Source of the DNA: Doryteuthis pealeii
Lineage: Eukaryota > Mollusca > Cephalopoda > Myopsida > Loliginidae
Direction of reading: 5' to 3'
Length of the DNA stretch: 64,000 bases
Assembly: GCA_023376005.1 (NCBI GenBank)
Contig: CM042152.1
Location: 70,285,845-70,349,844, forward strand
The translations under genes were made by a program, and so were the position numbers. Below are positions 1 to 12,075 of the stretch, piece by piece; position 1 is the stretch's first letter; each line of letters begins with the position of its first letter. Below the pieces are notes generated by a model. It made no database searches. It was not told the origin of the DNA and saw only the letters and a list, made by a program, of their open reading frames with translations.

Positions 1-232
1 GAGTTGTAGGAAATTGACTCGTTGATCTCAATTCAAATCCTGGATGAGGTTGTTTGCATTTCACATAGTGCTAATCCCTTGGGGAAAGATATCCAACTAC
101 TATCCCTCCAGTTATGGGTAAATAGTAGAGCAGACTGGGCTGTTTAACCTTGGCTTAGTAACCAGTCTAGAAGGAAAACTCTGAATTCAAGCCTGTTAAA
201 CTCCACTTAAGAAATTGACCTTGTGTCACATT
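1..232 (+). mobile_element. tRNA-derived SINE, family 1 (copy A, cut by window edge)
   Basis: The head fits a tRNA-like promoter (A-box-like TGTAATGGTTAGAGT in the complete copies, B-box-like GTTCAATCCC), followed by the body motifs GGGAAAGGTATGAATC and GTAGGGCAGACTGGGCT and the tail ATTGACCTTGTGTCACATC. This copy lacks its first bases because the window begins inside it. Confidence 0.8.
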
Positions 233-233
233 A

Positions 234-362
234 TTCATCCATAGCTGGATGGATATCTTTTCCAAAGTTATTAGCGCTAAGAGAAATGCAAACGACCTCA
301 TTCAGGATTTGAACTCGCCGAGTCCATTCCTTTGATAATAACTTATTAGTCCGCATGCCTTA
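234..362 (-). mobile_element. SINE family 1 fragment, inverted (copy A)
   Basis: The head half of a family 1 SINE lies in the opposite orientation, tail to tail with the one before it. The B-box-like block reads on the minus strand near 300-330. The copy B equivalent is at 23,328-23,457. Confidence 0.7.
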
Positions 363-996
363 AATGTAGAGTTAATATATATTTGTGTAGGGATAAAGGA
401 AGCATTATCTGCCTATCATAGATAGATAGGTACAAATTAATATATAGAATTATTTAGATTTTACGGACTGTTGTCCTCATCTGTTATTCATTCTTCAGGT
501 GTTTCGGGTCAAACTCGGGAGTCTTCATATCGTAAATGGGAGCCTTCACATAAGTTCAAACCAAACCTTTTATTCAATCCATTGGAGTAAATTGTTCTCA
601 TTCCATCAACCATGTCCGGATACAAGTATTAAGCTATGTTAAGCATTCTATGTTATTTTTCACCTATAGAATAACTCTGGAACCTTCAAGTTGTAAACAG
701 GAGCCTTCACAGAATTTTAAACTGAACCCTTTATTTAATCCATTGGAAGTAGATTGTTTTCAATCTGTTAATTCAGACCAGGTAAAAGTATTAAGCTATG
801 TTAAGTATTCTGTTATTTTCGCATGTGGTCAGGATTGAACCTGTAATCTACAGATGATTGTCATTTAGAACTGTATTAACTCAACCCTTATATCTGTAGT
901 GCTATCTGTCCAACTGGCACAATGAATATAAAGCCTTGGCAGGTAAAATTATCCTAGGATTTCTATGCTAGTTTTTGTTATTCCTAAATGACTTGC

Positions 997-1275
997 TCAT
1001 ATGAGTCTCACAGGTATACAAGAGTGGCAAACCTTTGGAATGACTATCTGATTGCTTATGGCCCCATCTTCCAAGTTGGATATGTGATTTGGTTTCCACT
1101 TTCTCATCAACAATTTGTCGTTAAGATAATAATTTGTTGATGCTCTTTTCAACTCTTTACTCTTCCCTACTTGATCATAAAAGGGTTTCTGCTCTGGATC
1201 TTTTCTCTGTTCAGCTATTAGCTGCTCTCTTGATAGAGGAATATCTGGGATAAGTTGGTTAGCACTGCACTCCAT
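997..1275 (-). pseudogene. Ty3/Gypsy pol fragment before the integrase zinc finger (copy A)
   Basis: The open minus-strand frame contains L-I-A-E-Q-R-K-D-P-E, N-Y-Y-L-N-D-K-L-L-M-R-K-W and Q-I-V-I-P-K. This is the pattern that precedes the H2C2 zinc finger of Gypsy-type integrases. The finger itself and the catalytic core are absent. The copy B version is at 23,892-24,210. Confidence 0.7.
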
Positions 1276-1562
1276 TTTTCTTTTAAATTTTGAGCTCCAT
1301 CTGCCTCTGTCGCAATATAGCCTGGTTTTCTGTGGATTAATCGTATTATTGGCCTAGACTGGATTTGTTTTTCTCCACCACATCTGTGTGTATGTCACTG
1401 CACTTGAGGTTTGCAGTTCTGGATTTTTCCCTCCAATTCTTGTGATGTTTCTACAGATTCCTTTCATTCACCTAGTGGGGAGTGTAAGTACATTCCTACA
1501 GCTCTTTCGTTCCCTAATAGCATTTCAACTCCCTTAATAAGCAATTCTTAAACTAATCCTAC

Positions 1563-1995
1563 TGTAGGGGATTATCTTCCTTTTGCCGGAAGAGTTATCT
1601 TCTCGCTGCGTTGCTGTTTGTTCCCACTAGGGGGACCTCTGGTAGTTAAGCACATTCATTGCAACTTGTCTTCCTCTCTTAGCTGGATCTTTTCAAGAAC
1701 TGCTATGGGCTAGAGTCTATCTACCCCCTTTTCGGTGGGGCTTTTGCGCCCCCCCTTACATTACTGTAAGTCCTTTATACAGCATGGACTATCATTTAGT
1801 TCCATGTCTGTAACATTTATATGTTAGGTACATTTGAGTATCTTGTTTATACCTAAATATTGTATATGTATTTACATGTTCTATTCTCCTGTACATTATG
1901 TATCTTATTGTTTCCATGTGCTGTTATATATATTAAATGTTTTGTCTCACAACGTGTCGGAATTGTATGTTCAATTAATGACTTTGAATCTTACA
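1563..1995 (+). mobile_element. Solo LTR, 433 bp (copy A only)
   Basis: It begins TGTAGGGG and ends CTTACA, flanked by a 4 bp duplication CTAC (1,559-1,562 and 1,996-1,999). Copy B has the empty site (near 25,146). It includes a TATATATTAAATG stretch near its end. It is probably a Ty3/Gypsy or similar LTR left after LTR-LTR recombination. Orientation is not certain. Confidence 0.8.
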
Positions 1996-2049
1996 CTACC
2001 ATTATGGGTTCCAAAAATTCAGACAAATTAATATAGAGACTTTACTCAC

Positions 2050-2156
2050 CTTAATTTAGGTACTTGATCAGTGTTTGGCTTCACCATAAGGAATTTGAGA
2101 GGTGACCCAATTACATTTAATCGGACAGGAAATTTAGCCAACTCTAAATCATCCAC
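2050..2156 (-). CDS. DLEC1: DLEC1 exon 20, copy A
   Basis: This 107 bp exon encodes VDDLELAKFPVRLNVIGSPL as in copy B. It is open. It is the last DLEC1 exon of copy A inside the window; exon 21 of this copy would lie left of position 1. Confidence 0.9.
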
Positions 2157-2802
2157 CTGTCAATTAAGATATGATAAACAAAAGCTTTTATACTTAAATC
2201 AATAAGTAAAAAAAGTCAGTGGAGTATATATATATATATTTATATATACATATATATATAAAGAACATACTCTCGGTTGTTGTACAGACAGACATACAGA
2301 ATATGTCTTTCTTTTATATATATATATCTGAGTATATATAAAAAAATATGAAAACACTACAAAATGCTGTTAAAGTGAAAACATTTTATAACTTAGCTGA
2401 TATTGAACAATATTTCGATTTTATGAAAATCATCATCAGAGCTTGTTTATATTCCGTGTTGTTAAGAGCGGAGACAAAAGTTATATGAGTTCAAAACAAA
2501 AACCTTGACGTTGCAAAAAAGAAAAAAGTTATACAATAATTTTGAATGTGAGCACTTCCGTTGCATTTTTCTCGGTCATCAGATTATGTATATCTTATTG
2601 TAACAGTTTTTAAAAAAGAAGATATATTGATATATATCTATATAGAAGATATATATCTATATAGATAACCTTGAGAAAAGCATGGATCTATATGTCTGTT
2701 CTATATTTCATGACAAGCCACAAAGACTTGGTCGGTGAACGGAAAACCACTCTACCATAACTAACTATATCACTGATGACAAGAGCTTAAAATAAAATTT
2801 AC

Positions 2803-2954
2803 CTGACAGCAGAAAATATCTGAATATTCACCCCACATATTGTTGATGGCTGAAATCTGAATAATTGCAGAATCATAAGCAGGAAGCCGACCGTTTGTTG
2901 GATTGATCAGGAAGGCGGCACCATTGTTGTCACTCAAATAAGAATTCTTCAAAT
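2803..2954 (-). CDS. DLEC1: DLEC1 exon 19, copy A
   Basis: This 152 bp exon carries NNMWGEYSDIFCCQ and the G-A-A-F motif. It is open, with a TTTGCAG acceptor and CAG|GTAAAT donor. It has two amino-acid differences from copy B. Confidence 0.93.
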
Positions 2955-3511
2955 CTGCAAAATTTCAAGTAAAAAAATCAAATGCAACCAATATATCTAA
3001 ATATTTTATTAGTCTATAAAACATAGAATTATTTTTTCTATCAGGATTAAAATTTTAAATGGAAATATAGGATTAAAATGAAAGTCTTGTCTATCTTAAA
3101 CATTTAAACATTTAAACAAAGTATTTAATAAAATATTGAAACATTTTAGCTGATAGGTACACGTCCTGCATCCCTGATGCACAAAAATCTAAAAGGACGC
3201 AGTAAAATATATACCACATATATCTCTAACCTCATAATAATTTGTATTATGATGATGTTAGTGAAAGATTTTAATAAAATTTGAATTGTACTCATTCTTG
3301 ATATATATTCATGTTGATTGTCAGCCAGTTTATATTGTGTCTGGGCAACTGACACTATTAGCTAATTTAGGGAATAGGAGAAAAATAGAAAAGACTGCCC
3401 CGGGCCTCCGATGTTCTAAATATGGTTCTACAAGTGAGGGGGTGAACTCTCTGTCTCAAACATTCTATTGTAAAGTAGAAAATAAACAAACATAAGAAAA
3501 TATCTTCTCAC

Positions 3512-3591
3512 CTTTATCGATGCTGGTTAAAAAGGCACCCGGTGATCGTAAAGTGTGAGATCTTTGCCAAACTGAATCTCTTCTGGAATGA
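3512..3591 (-). CDS. DLEC1: DLEC1 exon 18, copy A
   Basis: This 80 bp exon is the same as copy B 31,821-31,900, with acceptor CCAAAG beside the A-rich tandem array at 3,596-4,370 and donor GTGAGA. It is open. Confidence 0.85.
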
Positions 3592-3595
3592 CTTT

Positions 3596-4370
3596 GGAAA
3601 AAAAAAGAAGAAAAATGAGTAAATTAAAGAAAAAAAGAAAAATGTGTAAATTAAAAAAAAGAAGAAAAATGAGAGTAAATTAAAAAAAAAAGAAAAATGA
3701 GTAAATTAAAGAAAATAACAAAAATGAGTAAATTAAAAAAAAGAAGAAAAATGAGTAAATTAAAGAAAAAAGAAAAATGTGTAAATTAAAAAAAGAAGAA
3801 AAAATGAGTAAATTAAGAAAAAAAAGAAAAATGTGTAAATTAAAAAAAAGAAGAAAAATGAGAGTAAATTAAAAAAAAGAAGAAAAATGAGTAAATTAAA
3901 GAAAATAAAAAATGAGTAAATTAAAAAAAAGAAGAAAAATGAGTAAATTAAAGAAAAAAAGAAAAATGTGTAAATTAAAAAAAAGAAGAAAAATGAGTAA
4001 ATTAAAGAAAAAAGAAAAAGTAAATTAAAAAAAGAAAGAAAATGAGTAAATTAAAGAAAAAAGAAGAAAAATGCGTAAATTAAAAAAAAGAAGAAAAATG
4101 AATAAATTAAAAAAAAAGAAAAATGAGTAAATTAAAAAAAGAAAAATGAGTAAATTATTTAAAAAAAGAAAAATGAGTAAAAAAAAGCAAAATGAGTAAA
4201 TTAAAAAAATGAGTAAATTAAAAAAAGAGAGAAAACATGAGTAAATTAAAAAAAAAAGAAAAATGAGTAAATTAATAAAAAAAAGAAAAATAAGTAAATT
4301 AAAAAAAAGAAGAAAAATGAGTAAATTAAAAAAAAAGAGAGAAATGAGTAAAGTAAAAAAAAAAATTTAA
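3596..4370. repeat. A-rich minisatellite beside exon 18 (copy A)
   Basis: About 30 imperfect units of roughly 22-27 bp with the core GAAAAATGAGTAAATTAAAA. In the sense (minus) orientation each unit reads AATTTACTCATTTTTC plus a T/C run, a branch-point-like CTCAT then a polypyrimidine tract. No sense-strand AG was seen in the array. It abuts the exon 18 acceptor at 3,592. Confidence 0.9.
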
Positions 4371-4671
4371 AAAAATTTGCAGACTTCTAAACTGAATAAA
4401 ATAAAAAATAAACCATTTTCAAACATATCTAATAGACATCAGAAAAATTTTGATGATGACAGTGACAATGATGATGATAATAATAATAATAATAACAATA
4501 TAATTGGCTGTTATTTTCATTTTGACATGTTTTAATGTCCTGAAATTGTGATTAAAAGTCAAACTGAAAATATCAAGTACAATTCTTTGAATCTAGGTTT
4601 TTTTAAAAAAAAGGGGGTAGGAAGAGCATATTTTACAGCAACAAGTTATACAGTATTTTTGTTTAACTTAC

Positions 4672-4845
4672 AAGTTTTTACACATCTCCTCAGGTGTTGG
4701 TAGTGATGGTAACTTAGCTGGAAAATGTTCAATATAAGCGTTAAATGATGTCTCAATTGCAGAATTATTAAAAATATGGATGTAGATATGAGATAGAGAA
4801 TTGATGCTGACAGATTCACCAAAATCGATTTTTTCTGATTCATAA
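4672..4845 (-). CDS. DLEC1: DLEC1 exon 17, copy A (intact version)
   Basis: This 174 bp exon encodes YESEKIDFGESVSINSLSHI, then a strand ending LPTPEEMCKNL. The I-D-F-G-E-S-V pattern starts an ASH-like domain and matches DLEC1 L-D-F-G-x-x-V. It is open here, while copy B has three one-base indels. It is used as exon 17 in the gene model. Confidence 0.9.
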
Positions 4846-6884
4846 CTGAAAAAAAAACAGAAGAATTATATTTAATCTAATAATAATGGAGATTCAGTCT
4901 CTGTAACCAAAACTATGTCACTGCTTACGTCACATTAACAAAAATCGTCAATACATAGAATAAAGAACAATTAATACAAATAAAATAAATAAAAACTGTT
5001 CCTTGAATCCTTTCCATAGTAATAATGACAATTTACTAAAATTAACTATATATTATTTAAATAAATAAACTATAAAAACAATGAAATTAATTAAAAAATT
5101 TAAATGGAAAAAAATATTTGCAAAATTTGTAATCAATTTAAAAAAATATTTTTTTACTCTTGCCCTTTTTCAGTAACAAGAAGTTAACTAAAAAGTTTAC
5201 AAATAAATAAATACCTACGAATTTATGTAAAATTTATGTGTAAAATATTCAAAATAATTATTTAGTTAATAATTCATAGATGCATGCAACATTTTATTTG
5301 AGGGTGGGCAGAACTAAGTTTCAAATTGTTTTATTTTTTTTACTCCTTTGACAAATCTTATGACATTGAATTTTTAACTCCCACCTTCCTCACATAATAT
5401 TTTTCAAAACTAAATTCTTACACCACCTGGAGCGGGTTTTTTTTTGTTTTTTCGCTAGTAAGCGATAATAAAAATTCTTGTCGTAGATACAGTATGTAGT
5501 TGTACCTTGACTTACAAGTTTAATTCGTTCCACTCTTAACTCAATTTCCTCATATATCAAATCAATTTTCCTCACTGAAATAAACTGAAATACCATTAAT
5601 TTGTTCCTGCCCTTCCACACAAAACACCCTAATTTTTATTGTTTTTTAAAATATTGTCTTTTGAATAAGAAATGTAGCACTATATTGTATAAAAACATAA
5701 TAAAATGTAATATATTATGTGCTGTAATATGTTTTAATGATTATTTATTTATAAATAATATTTTTATTTAGCATAATAAATTTGGATACTTAAATGTCTT
5801 TAGTGAACTTATTAACATAAGTGTATCTGAAGCTCACTCATACCTCAAATTTTAACTCACAACACAACACAAAAATCGACTGAGAAACAGCTTGTAACTC
5901 AGAAAACTTCTACCAGAGAGAATTCGGGCCAAAATATTGTGAAAAAAAAACACCAGTTGCGTTCCTGTTTAACGACAGAGGGCATTGCGCAACTAGCAAT
6001 CTTGTGTTGCATGAATATGATAGCACGTTTAACTCTTAATGTCCTATACCACCTCATTCCACCCGGCCGGAAGTCACATTCATTTTCCTAATCTACCCCA
6101 AATGGTAGCCTTTGTTTAAATGTAATATTAAACATATTTAGAAGTCTTTGATTTAAGGGAAATAACAGATAACTTTAAATGAAAAGGCCATTTTTTGATA
6201 AATCCTTATTGGAATTGGGCTCTGGATTTTAAGAATTCTCAACAGGATGTTAAGAGTTAACATATAAGTCTTTACACTTTCATTGTCTACAAGCTACATC
6301 CATCTACTAGAGGCAATGGTGTAGTGTCCAAAAAACGTGAAACTACATAGCCTGGGTGGGCTGATATGGAGGATGAGCTGTCACCCAAGTAGCAGGTCCT
6401 CCCTCTCCATACTGTCATTGTAATCTAAAGGAAAGGCAAAAAACAAAAAAACAAAAAACAATGCAGTTTGGCAATGATAGTGTCCCAGGAATTGCTGGTT
6501 AATGCTGAAGTTCAGTATTACATCACCTTAGGGACTCTAACTTTGGATTTGATTTTGGGGTTTATGTCCCTAACCTTTCCTTGGAATGAGGTATAGACAC
6601 TAGGCAGGTGTTTTATAACAGACTTTTCCTTGATGGATTACCATCTAAGACTAAAAAACACCTGAAGGCTTTGTTTACAAACAACCAGAAGTTTCTGGTA
6701 AAAAGCAAAAACTGTCCTTTTGCCTACTGGTCTCAGCTGCGGTGCTTATTAGATACTTGATCCAATTCTAAAATAAATTTACCTGAAGGTTTTAATAATG
6801 ATCAGTTTAGTTTCTGTTTCCCAATTGACTTTTCCTAAATGTGTGATGAACAAAAAGAGGATGATTCTTTTTTTTACTTCTTAC
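4846..6884. other. Intron 16-17, copy A: AT-rich, no gene
   Basis: About 2 kb of AT-rich intron. It holds a repeat-like block at 5,490-5,950 (with CTTGACTTACAAGTTTAATT and a matching TGTAACTCAG end) and another at 6,290-6,440. No conserved coding stretch. Copy B matches at 33,252-35,325. Confidence 0.75.
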
Positions 6885-7024
6885 CTCATTCCTGGAATTA
6901 AAGAATTCTCTTGTGAAATCTTGTACTCAACATCAACTCCCAGCACATCCCCTGTGAGTGACAAACATGGGTGTGTCTCCATTCCTTGAACTTGGCACCG
7001 AATATAAATGTCATGGAATAAAAC
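6885..7024 (-). CDS. DLEC1: DLEC1 exon 16, copy A
   Basis: This 140 bp exon is the homologue of copy B 35,326-35,465. It is open, with the same splice sites, and encodes the same VLFHDIYIRCQVQGMETHP start. It differs by a few substitutions. Confidence 0.88.
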
Positions 7025-7119
7025 CTGAAAATCACCAAACCATTACTTATAGCAAATAAACACAAAATAGGTTGGGAAAGTAATTCATATTATATCAACA
7101 TTTATCAATGAAAGATTTA

Positions 7120-7335
7120 AAGTATAACAGCTGTTCTGTGGGATGCTGCTTCCTGATTTGTTTAGGACAGCATACAACATCCTTATGTAGTTCCCATCAA
7201 GCTTTTTTCCCAATTGTTTTGTTAAAGTTCAAGTGGTGCAGCCATACAGTAGAACTGACATGACTTCAGTATGGGAGAATTTTCACTTTATCTTATCTGC
7301 AAGATCTGATTTCCATATGACCACGAATCTGTCTA
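7120..7335 (-). pseudogene. LINE 3-prime ORF fragment (copy A)
   Basis: The minus-strand text includes S-V-L-L-Y-G-C-T-T and R-M-L-Y-A-V-L-N-K-S, the C-terminal region of a non-LTR reverse transcriptase ORF also seen at 60,640-61,116. Stops and deletions make it a remnant. Copy B equivalent: 35,575-35,775. Confidence 0.75.
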
Positions 7336-8520
7336 TTTTGAAGCAGTGGTGTTTATTTTATTTCTTAATGAAATAATGAAATATCTTCTAATTTAAAAGC
7401 AGATTTTATATGTGTTATAATTGTATTTCTTAAATTTTTTAGATGTATGGCTCAGATATAATTATAAGAATTTATAATTATAATTATAACTAATATATAA
7501 TTAAGATATCTATTAATAATGGAGATTCTCTTCCGTTTTTTGTCTGTAACAAAAATTACGTCACTGCTTACCCAAAATCGTCATAACATAGAATAAATAC
7601 ACTCAAAATTTGAACATGCAAAATTAGACAGTCCTCATTGTTTTTTAAAACAAGTTTTAATAAATACATGACTGGTATTATATATCTATATATAGTTTGT
7701 TTTATTTTAATACATATTGAAAGTTTACATTTCAAATTGTTTTATTTTTTAATCTTTTAATGAATTTGATGATTTTACTTACTTAGGGTACAAAATCGCT
7801 GACGCTGAATTTTTTACTCCCACCCCTCAGGCAATATGTTTCAAAAACCCGGAGGGTGGTTTTTTATTTTGTACTAGTAATTATAATTATAATATATGAT
7901 TATATGACTTCAGCATGGGAGAATTTTCACTTTATCTTATCAGAGAAAGGATAAAGTGAAAATTCCAGAAATCATTATCCATATGACTAATAATCTGTCT
8001 ATTTTGAAGCAGTAGTGTTGTAAAAAAAAAAAAAAAGAACCTAGTATGCATTGTTTATTCTATAAAAATTATCCAGTACAAAATTCAGAATATCTTAAGT
8101 TTAACGTATTAAGAAAATTTTTTTTGGTTGTCTTAGAAGCATGGAAAAAAGTAAAGATCACAATCAAAATGATGAACATTGTGATCTTAATCTTGTTTAT
8201 TTTTTAATATTTCTAGGTGCCTCCCTCTTTCTCAAAGGTTTATTTTTAGATTGTTCTTTTGCATTTCTTTTCTTTGGGGTCATGTGATGGTGTTAGCCGA
8301 GTGGTCAGTTGGGTGTCTTTAATGTTGTATTTATTTTAGTAATAGACTCCCCATTCACAGTACCACACGCTCACATCAAGATCCAAACTCCCATCTCACC
8401 AATGACAGCACCAATGTCACCTACTATATCTTCTACATTCTGTGTGTGTGAGCGTGTATGTCTGTCTGTATGTGCATGAATTTCAGTTGCAGATAGTCCT
8501 GTTTTTGCACCACTAGAGAT

Positions 8521-8577
<57 letters not shown>
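8521..8577. repeat. (TA)n microsatellite (copy A)
   Basis: About 27 TA repeats with one break. The copy B equivalent (36,980-36,998) has only about nine, an allele-like length difference. Confidence 0.93.
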
Positions 8578-8895
8578 GATGGGGTTACCAAGTAAGTTGT
8601 ATTAGGATGATTCTAAGTTGGACCTTTGTTCCAGCAGCCGAATGTTAGAGTTGTTCTGGCCCAAGTTGAGAGCTCGATGTACAATATTATTGAACAGAGA
8701 AATATAATTGTTAAAGAAAAAGGTTTAATGACCGATTTTTAAGCCTTTTTTATTTCAGGAATTATATATGTCTTTCAATTTTACATCTAGATTCTTTTGC
8801 TACTGACAATTATTTAAGAACTAATGTTCGAAATATTTTTATATTTCTGCAAATCATAAAATGAATTTCTAATTTCTTGTTTATAATGAACTTAC

Positions 8896-9006
8896 CCTTT
8901 TGTATGCAACAAAGGTAATTTCAACTTCCTGTTCTTCTCTTGGGCCAATGCAACCCGATTGTGGTTCCATTTGTATATCACAAAATGCTGATTGACTCCC
9001 AAAAGC
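8896..9006 (-). CDS. DLEC1: DLEC1 exon 15, copy A
   Basis: This exon has the same 37 codons as copy B 37,331-37,441, including FCDIQMEPQSGCIGPREE, with intact TTTCAG acceptor and GTAAGT donor. The reading frame is open. Confidence 0.88.
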
Positions 9007-9600
9007 CTGAAATACAATAAAGTTCAATTGAAATTTTTTATAAAAAGAAACATAATGGTGACTTGTGGCATAAAATCTAACCAAAATATTTCATGGGTAT
9101 GTGCTAAACTGCATCTAGTTCCAATTCTGGAGCTCTGGGGATGGTGGAGTACTCATTTATTGCCATTACTCCCAGGTGAACCTGGAGTGGTAGTACCTTT
9201 CAGGGTCCCATCTATGGGTGAAATAGATAAAAAAAAATGAGTTTTTAAAAAATAGGTGTGTTAAAAAAGGAAAGAGTATTAAAAAAAATTGAATACCCAA
9301 CTGTATAAGTAGAATAAAGTGATCTGCCCCAGTGTCTAGGCTGAACAGGGTGATCTACCCTTGACCATACACAATATAAATAGAGCCATGGTGGTAGCCA
9401 TTTGCAATTCTACTCTTGACGTCTGAACAACATGGACCACGTCGTTCACACTTTATACCAACAAGAATGAATAAAACAAAAACGTCTTTGGCATAAAATA
9501 ACCCAAGGGTTGACATGTTATAAAATCCAACCAACCAATCAATATATTTTTCAGTGGTTTTAGATAAAATCAACTAAATTTGAGTTTAGTCTTTTTACTT

Positions 9601-9835
9601 ATTTGTTGGTTTAGCTCAGTTGGTAGAGTACCCGCCCAGGAATTACAAGGTTCCGGGTCCAATACTGATCCCCATAAAGTCAGTGCATGAGTAGCACAGA
9701 TTGGGTAATCTGATCTGTGCAGTAAATTGGGGAGCTGACTGGTGCTCCAACTCAGCAAAAACAATATCCCCGGTCTAGTGTTAGTGAAAAGGGGACAGAA
9801 CCCCTGTCTGGCTGATATTGACAATAGACCACTCT
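9601..9835 (+). mobile_element. tRNA-Lys-like SINE, family 2 (copy A)
   Basis: The head GTTTAGCTCAGTTGGTAGAG is a near-canonical tRNA A-box region, with B-box GGTTCCGGGTCCAATAC. The body contains GTAGCACAGATTGGG and GAGCTGACTGGTGCTCC and ends with AGTGAAAAGGGGACAGA. Cephalopods are known to carry tRNA-Lys SINEs; family identity here is inference. Confidence 0.82.
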
Positions 9836-10537
9836 GCCGACTACGTTACTTTACTACTTATTTGCTTATGTTACTTTTGTATAGCTTAAAAGTAGCCGAG
9901 TAAAAAAAGAAGTTTCATTTTTTACTTTTCCAAATAAAATATTTTAGTGAACACCTGTGAAATAAAGGTGTATCTGTCTTTAATTGAACCAATATTTAAA
10001 TTTATTTAAAGAACAAGAAAGTTATATGAATGAGTTTGGGTGATAGGGCCATATCACACTATAAGAACTAAAGGTGGTTTTACCTGTGTGGCTAATACCA
10101 CTTCTTATAATACGTTAGGAGGCCTCAGAAAAGCTTCCGAACGCAAGTGAATATATACAACAAATTTCAACAAAGAAATACAGACTTTATTGTCTGAGCA
10201 CATTCAACAAACAATACAAAACAGCTAGGATGAAGGTCTTAAGATAAAAGAGTCCTTGAAGAGTCAAGAGTTAAACAAAGAAATGATAGTCTTACATCAA
10301 AAGTTTATCACTTACTTCGTAAAGGAGCCACATGGTAGGCATTGCCATGCAGACATGGGAGTGTAAGAAGGTACGTGTGTTCATGGCTATTCAAAAAGCT
10401 GGTGAGCTGAACACCTCTATGGAGATAGAGTATAATAGGGGCCACCTAAAGTCACACATATAAGCCTATAGTTGGGGGCAAGGCCTCCAAGTACAAAATG
10501 GACGTAAACAAACTAGTGCTGTCTGGAGATCCCAAAT

Positions 10538-10575
<38 letters not shown>

Positions 10576-10689
10576 GTTAGTTTTCCCGGGGCTGTGTTTA
10601 ATAACCAGGCTGCAATGTCCTCGTAGTGACAAAACCCCTGGCAGCAAGGGAAGCTAACCCTTTTCCAGTCTCTACCCCATCCAAACAGG

Positions 10690-10905
10690 GAAGACAATCA
10701 CTACAACGCAAATGGCCGTACAGCTGTTTTTTCTTGTGTGTTGTTCCATAATTTGTTTTTAAGACCATTCTTGTACAAACTCACATTTAGATTTTGTCTA
10801 TGTGTTTCATTAGGGGTCAAGTGGTGCAGAGATACAGTAGCACCGATACAACAATGGCTTGAAAGAATTATCGCTTTAACTTATTAGTGGGATCAGTAAA
10901 AGAAA
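10690..10905 (-). pseudogene. LINE fragment (copy A)
   Basis: This is another decayed piece of the same LINE C-terminal region (V-S-V-L-L-Y-x-C-T-T, then L-M-K-H-I-D-K-N-L). Copy B equivalent: 39,225-39,420. Confidence 0.65.
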
Positions 10906-10935
10906 AGAAGAGCAAAAAGAGTTTTGTTTTAATAC

Positions 10936-11089
10936 CTGTTGCCATTCAAAAAATGCTGGTAATATTGTGTTGTTGATTAATACAACAAATATGTGCCGGT
11001 ACGTTATGGTAAAGTCCTTTCCATATGAAACTCACATGATTTTCAAAACAACATGGGGAACCTGGACTTCCCCAGTAATAAGGATTGTG
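10936..11089 (-). pseudogene. DLEC1: DLEC1 exon 14, copy A, internally frameshifted
   Basis: This is the homologue of 39,473-39,626, with the same length and splice sites. It has two one-base insertions and two one-base deletions relative to copy B, so the middle of the exon is out of frame. Confidence 0.8.
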
Positions 11090-11757
11090 CTACAAAAAAA
11101 ACAAAACAAAAAATGACAAAAAAGATTATCAAAACAAACAACTGTTAACTCTTTGCCTACCAAATTTCCCCACGGCAATATCAAAATTTTCTTGGTATTT
11201 TTTAACTTTACTAGCAAATATATACACCCTCTGGGTGCAAGTATTTAAGTTTTAATGTAATAAAATATTATATTAAATTAGAAAGGCTAATGAAATTAAA
11301 TAAGAATGCAGATACAAAGATTTGAAAACAGAGAGGGGTTTAATCAAAAAATAGAACAACTGAAACTTACTCTTCCATCACTCCCGTCTTTCATTGCTAA
11401 ATTTTCCTAATTTAATTATTTAATCAAAATAGGATGTAAAGAAAAATGACAGTTATTTTTCTTGTTAATTGATTTCTTTTAAGATTTATCTGCAAGATTT
11501 TGCATATCATTCACCTCAGAACTCATTCTGTTTAAATAAAGTCCTATTATTATTGTAATCTGAGTCCTTCTGCTCTATTTATAATGAACTAACCATCAAA
11601 TCGTAGGAGAGTGCTATGAGTGGCTTAAAGTAGGCAAAGACTTAATAACACATTAACTTAAAAAAGTTAACAACATAGTAGTTATTTAAATATATCTATA
11701 TATTAGTAAAAAAGTCATTCTCCAATTAATTAACCTTGAAGATGTTGAACTCATGGT

Positions 11758-12075
11758 GACATGTGTGGAGGGATTAAATAAACTAAAAATAAAATTTAAA
11801 TTAAAAAAAAAAAAACAAACTCCCATGAGCCTTCACGGAAGAACCCTCTGCACATGTCCAACAAAAAGGACTGTCCCTCGACCCCCCAAAGAATCTCTCA
11901 AGCCTCATCGAGCGTATAGTCCTTAACTGGTCGTTGGTCGCTGACCATAGCCCAGTGGATTTAATCCCTTGCCGCAGGCAAACTATGGACTGGTCAATAA
12001 AGCATTAAATCATAAAACACCTTCTGTCCAAAATCCTGTATCTCCCTTTTCTTCGCTTAAAATTACCTTCCCGAT
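11758..12075 (+). repeat. LTR-like repeat (copy A)
   Basis: It contains CTCCCATGAGCCTTCAC, GGTCAATAAAGC and, in cleaner copies, a TCTGTCTCTGTCTCC stretch and TTTCAGCGTGACACC end. The AATAAA followed by a pyrimidine-rich end fits an LTR. Copies are at 40,309-40,606 and 18,056-18,312. Retroelement identity is likely but unproved. Confidence 0.5.

Noticed and set aside
9601..9680. tRNA-like sequence with good A and B boxes
   Set aside because: It continues into a SINE body and recurs many times; the anticodon arm does not fold as a functional tRNA. The same applies at 38,043, 41,876, 48,620 and 52,195.
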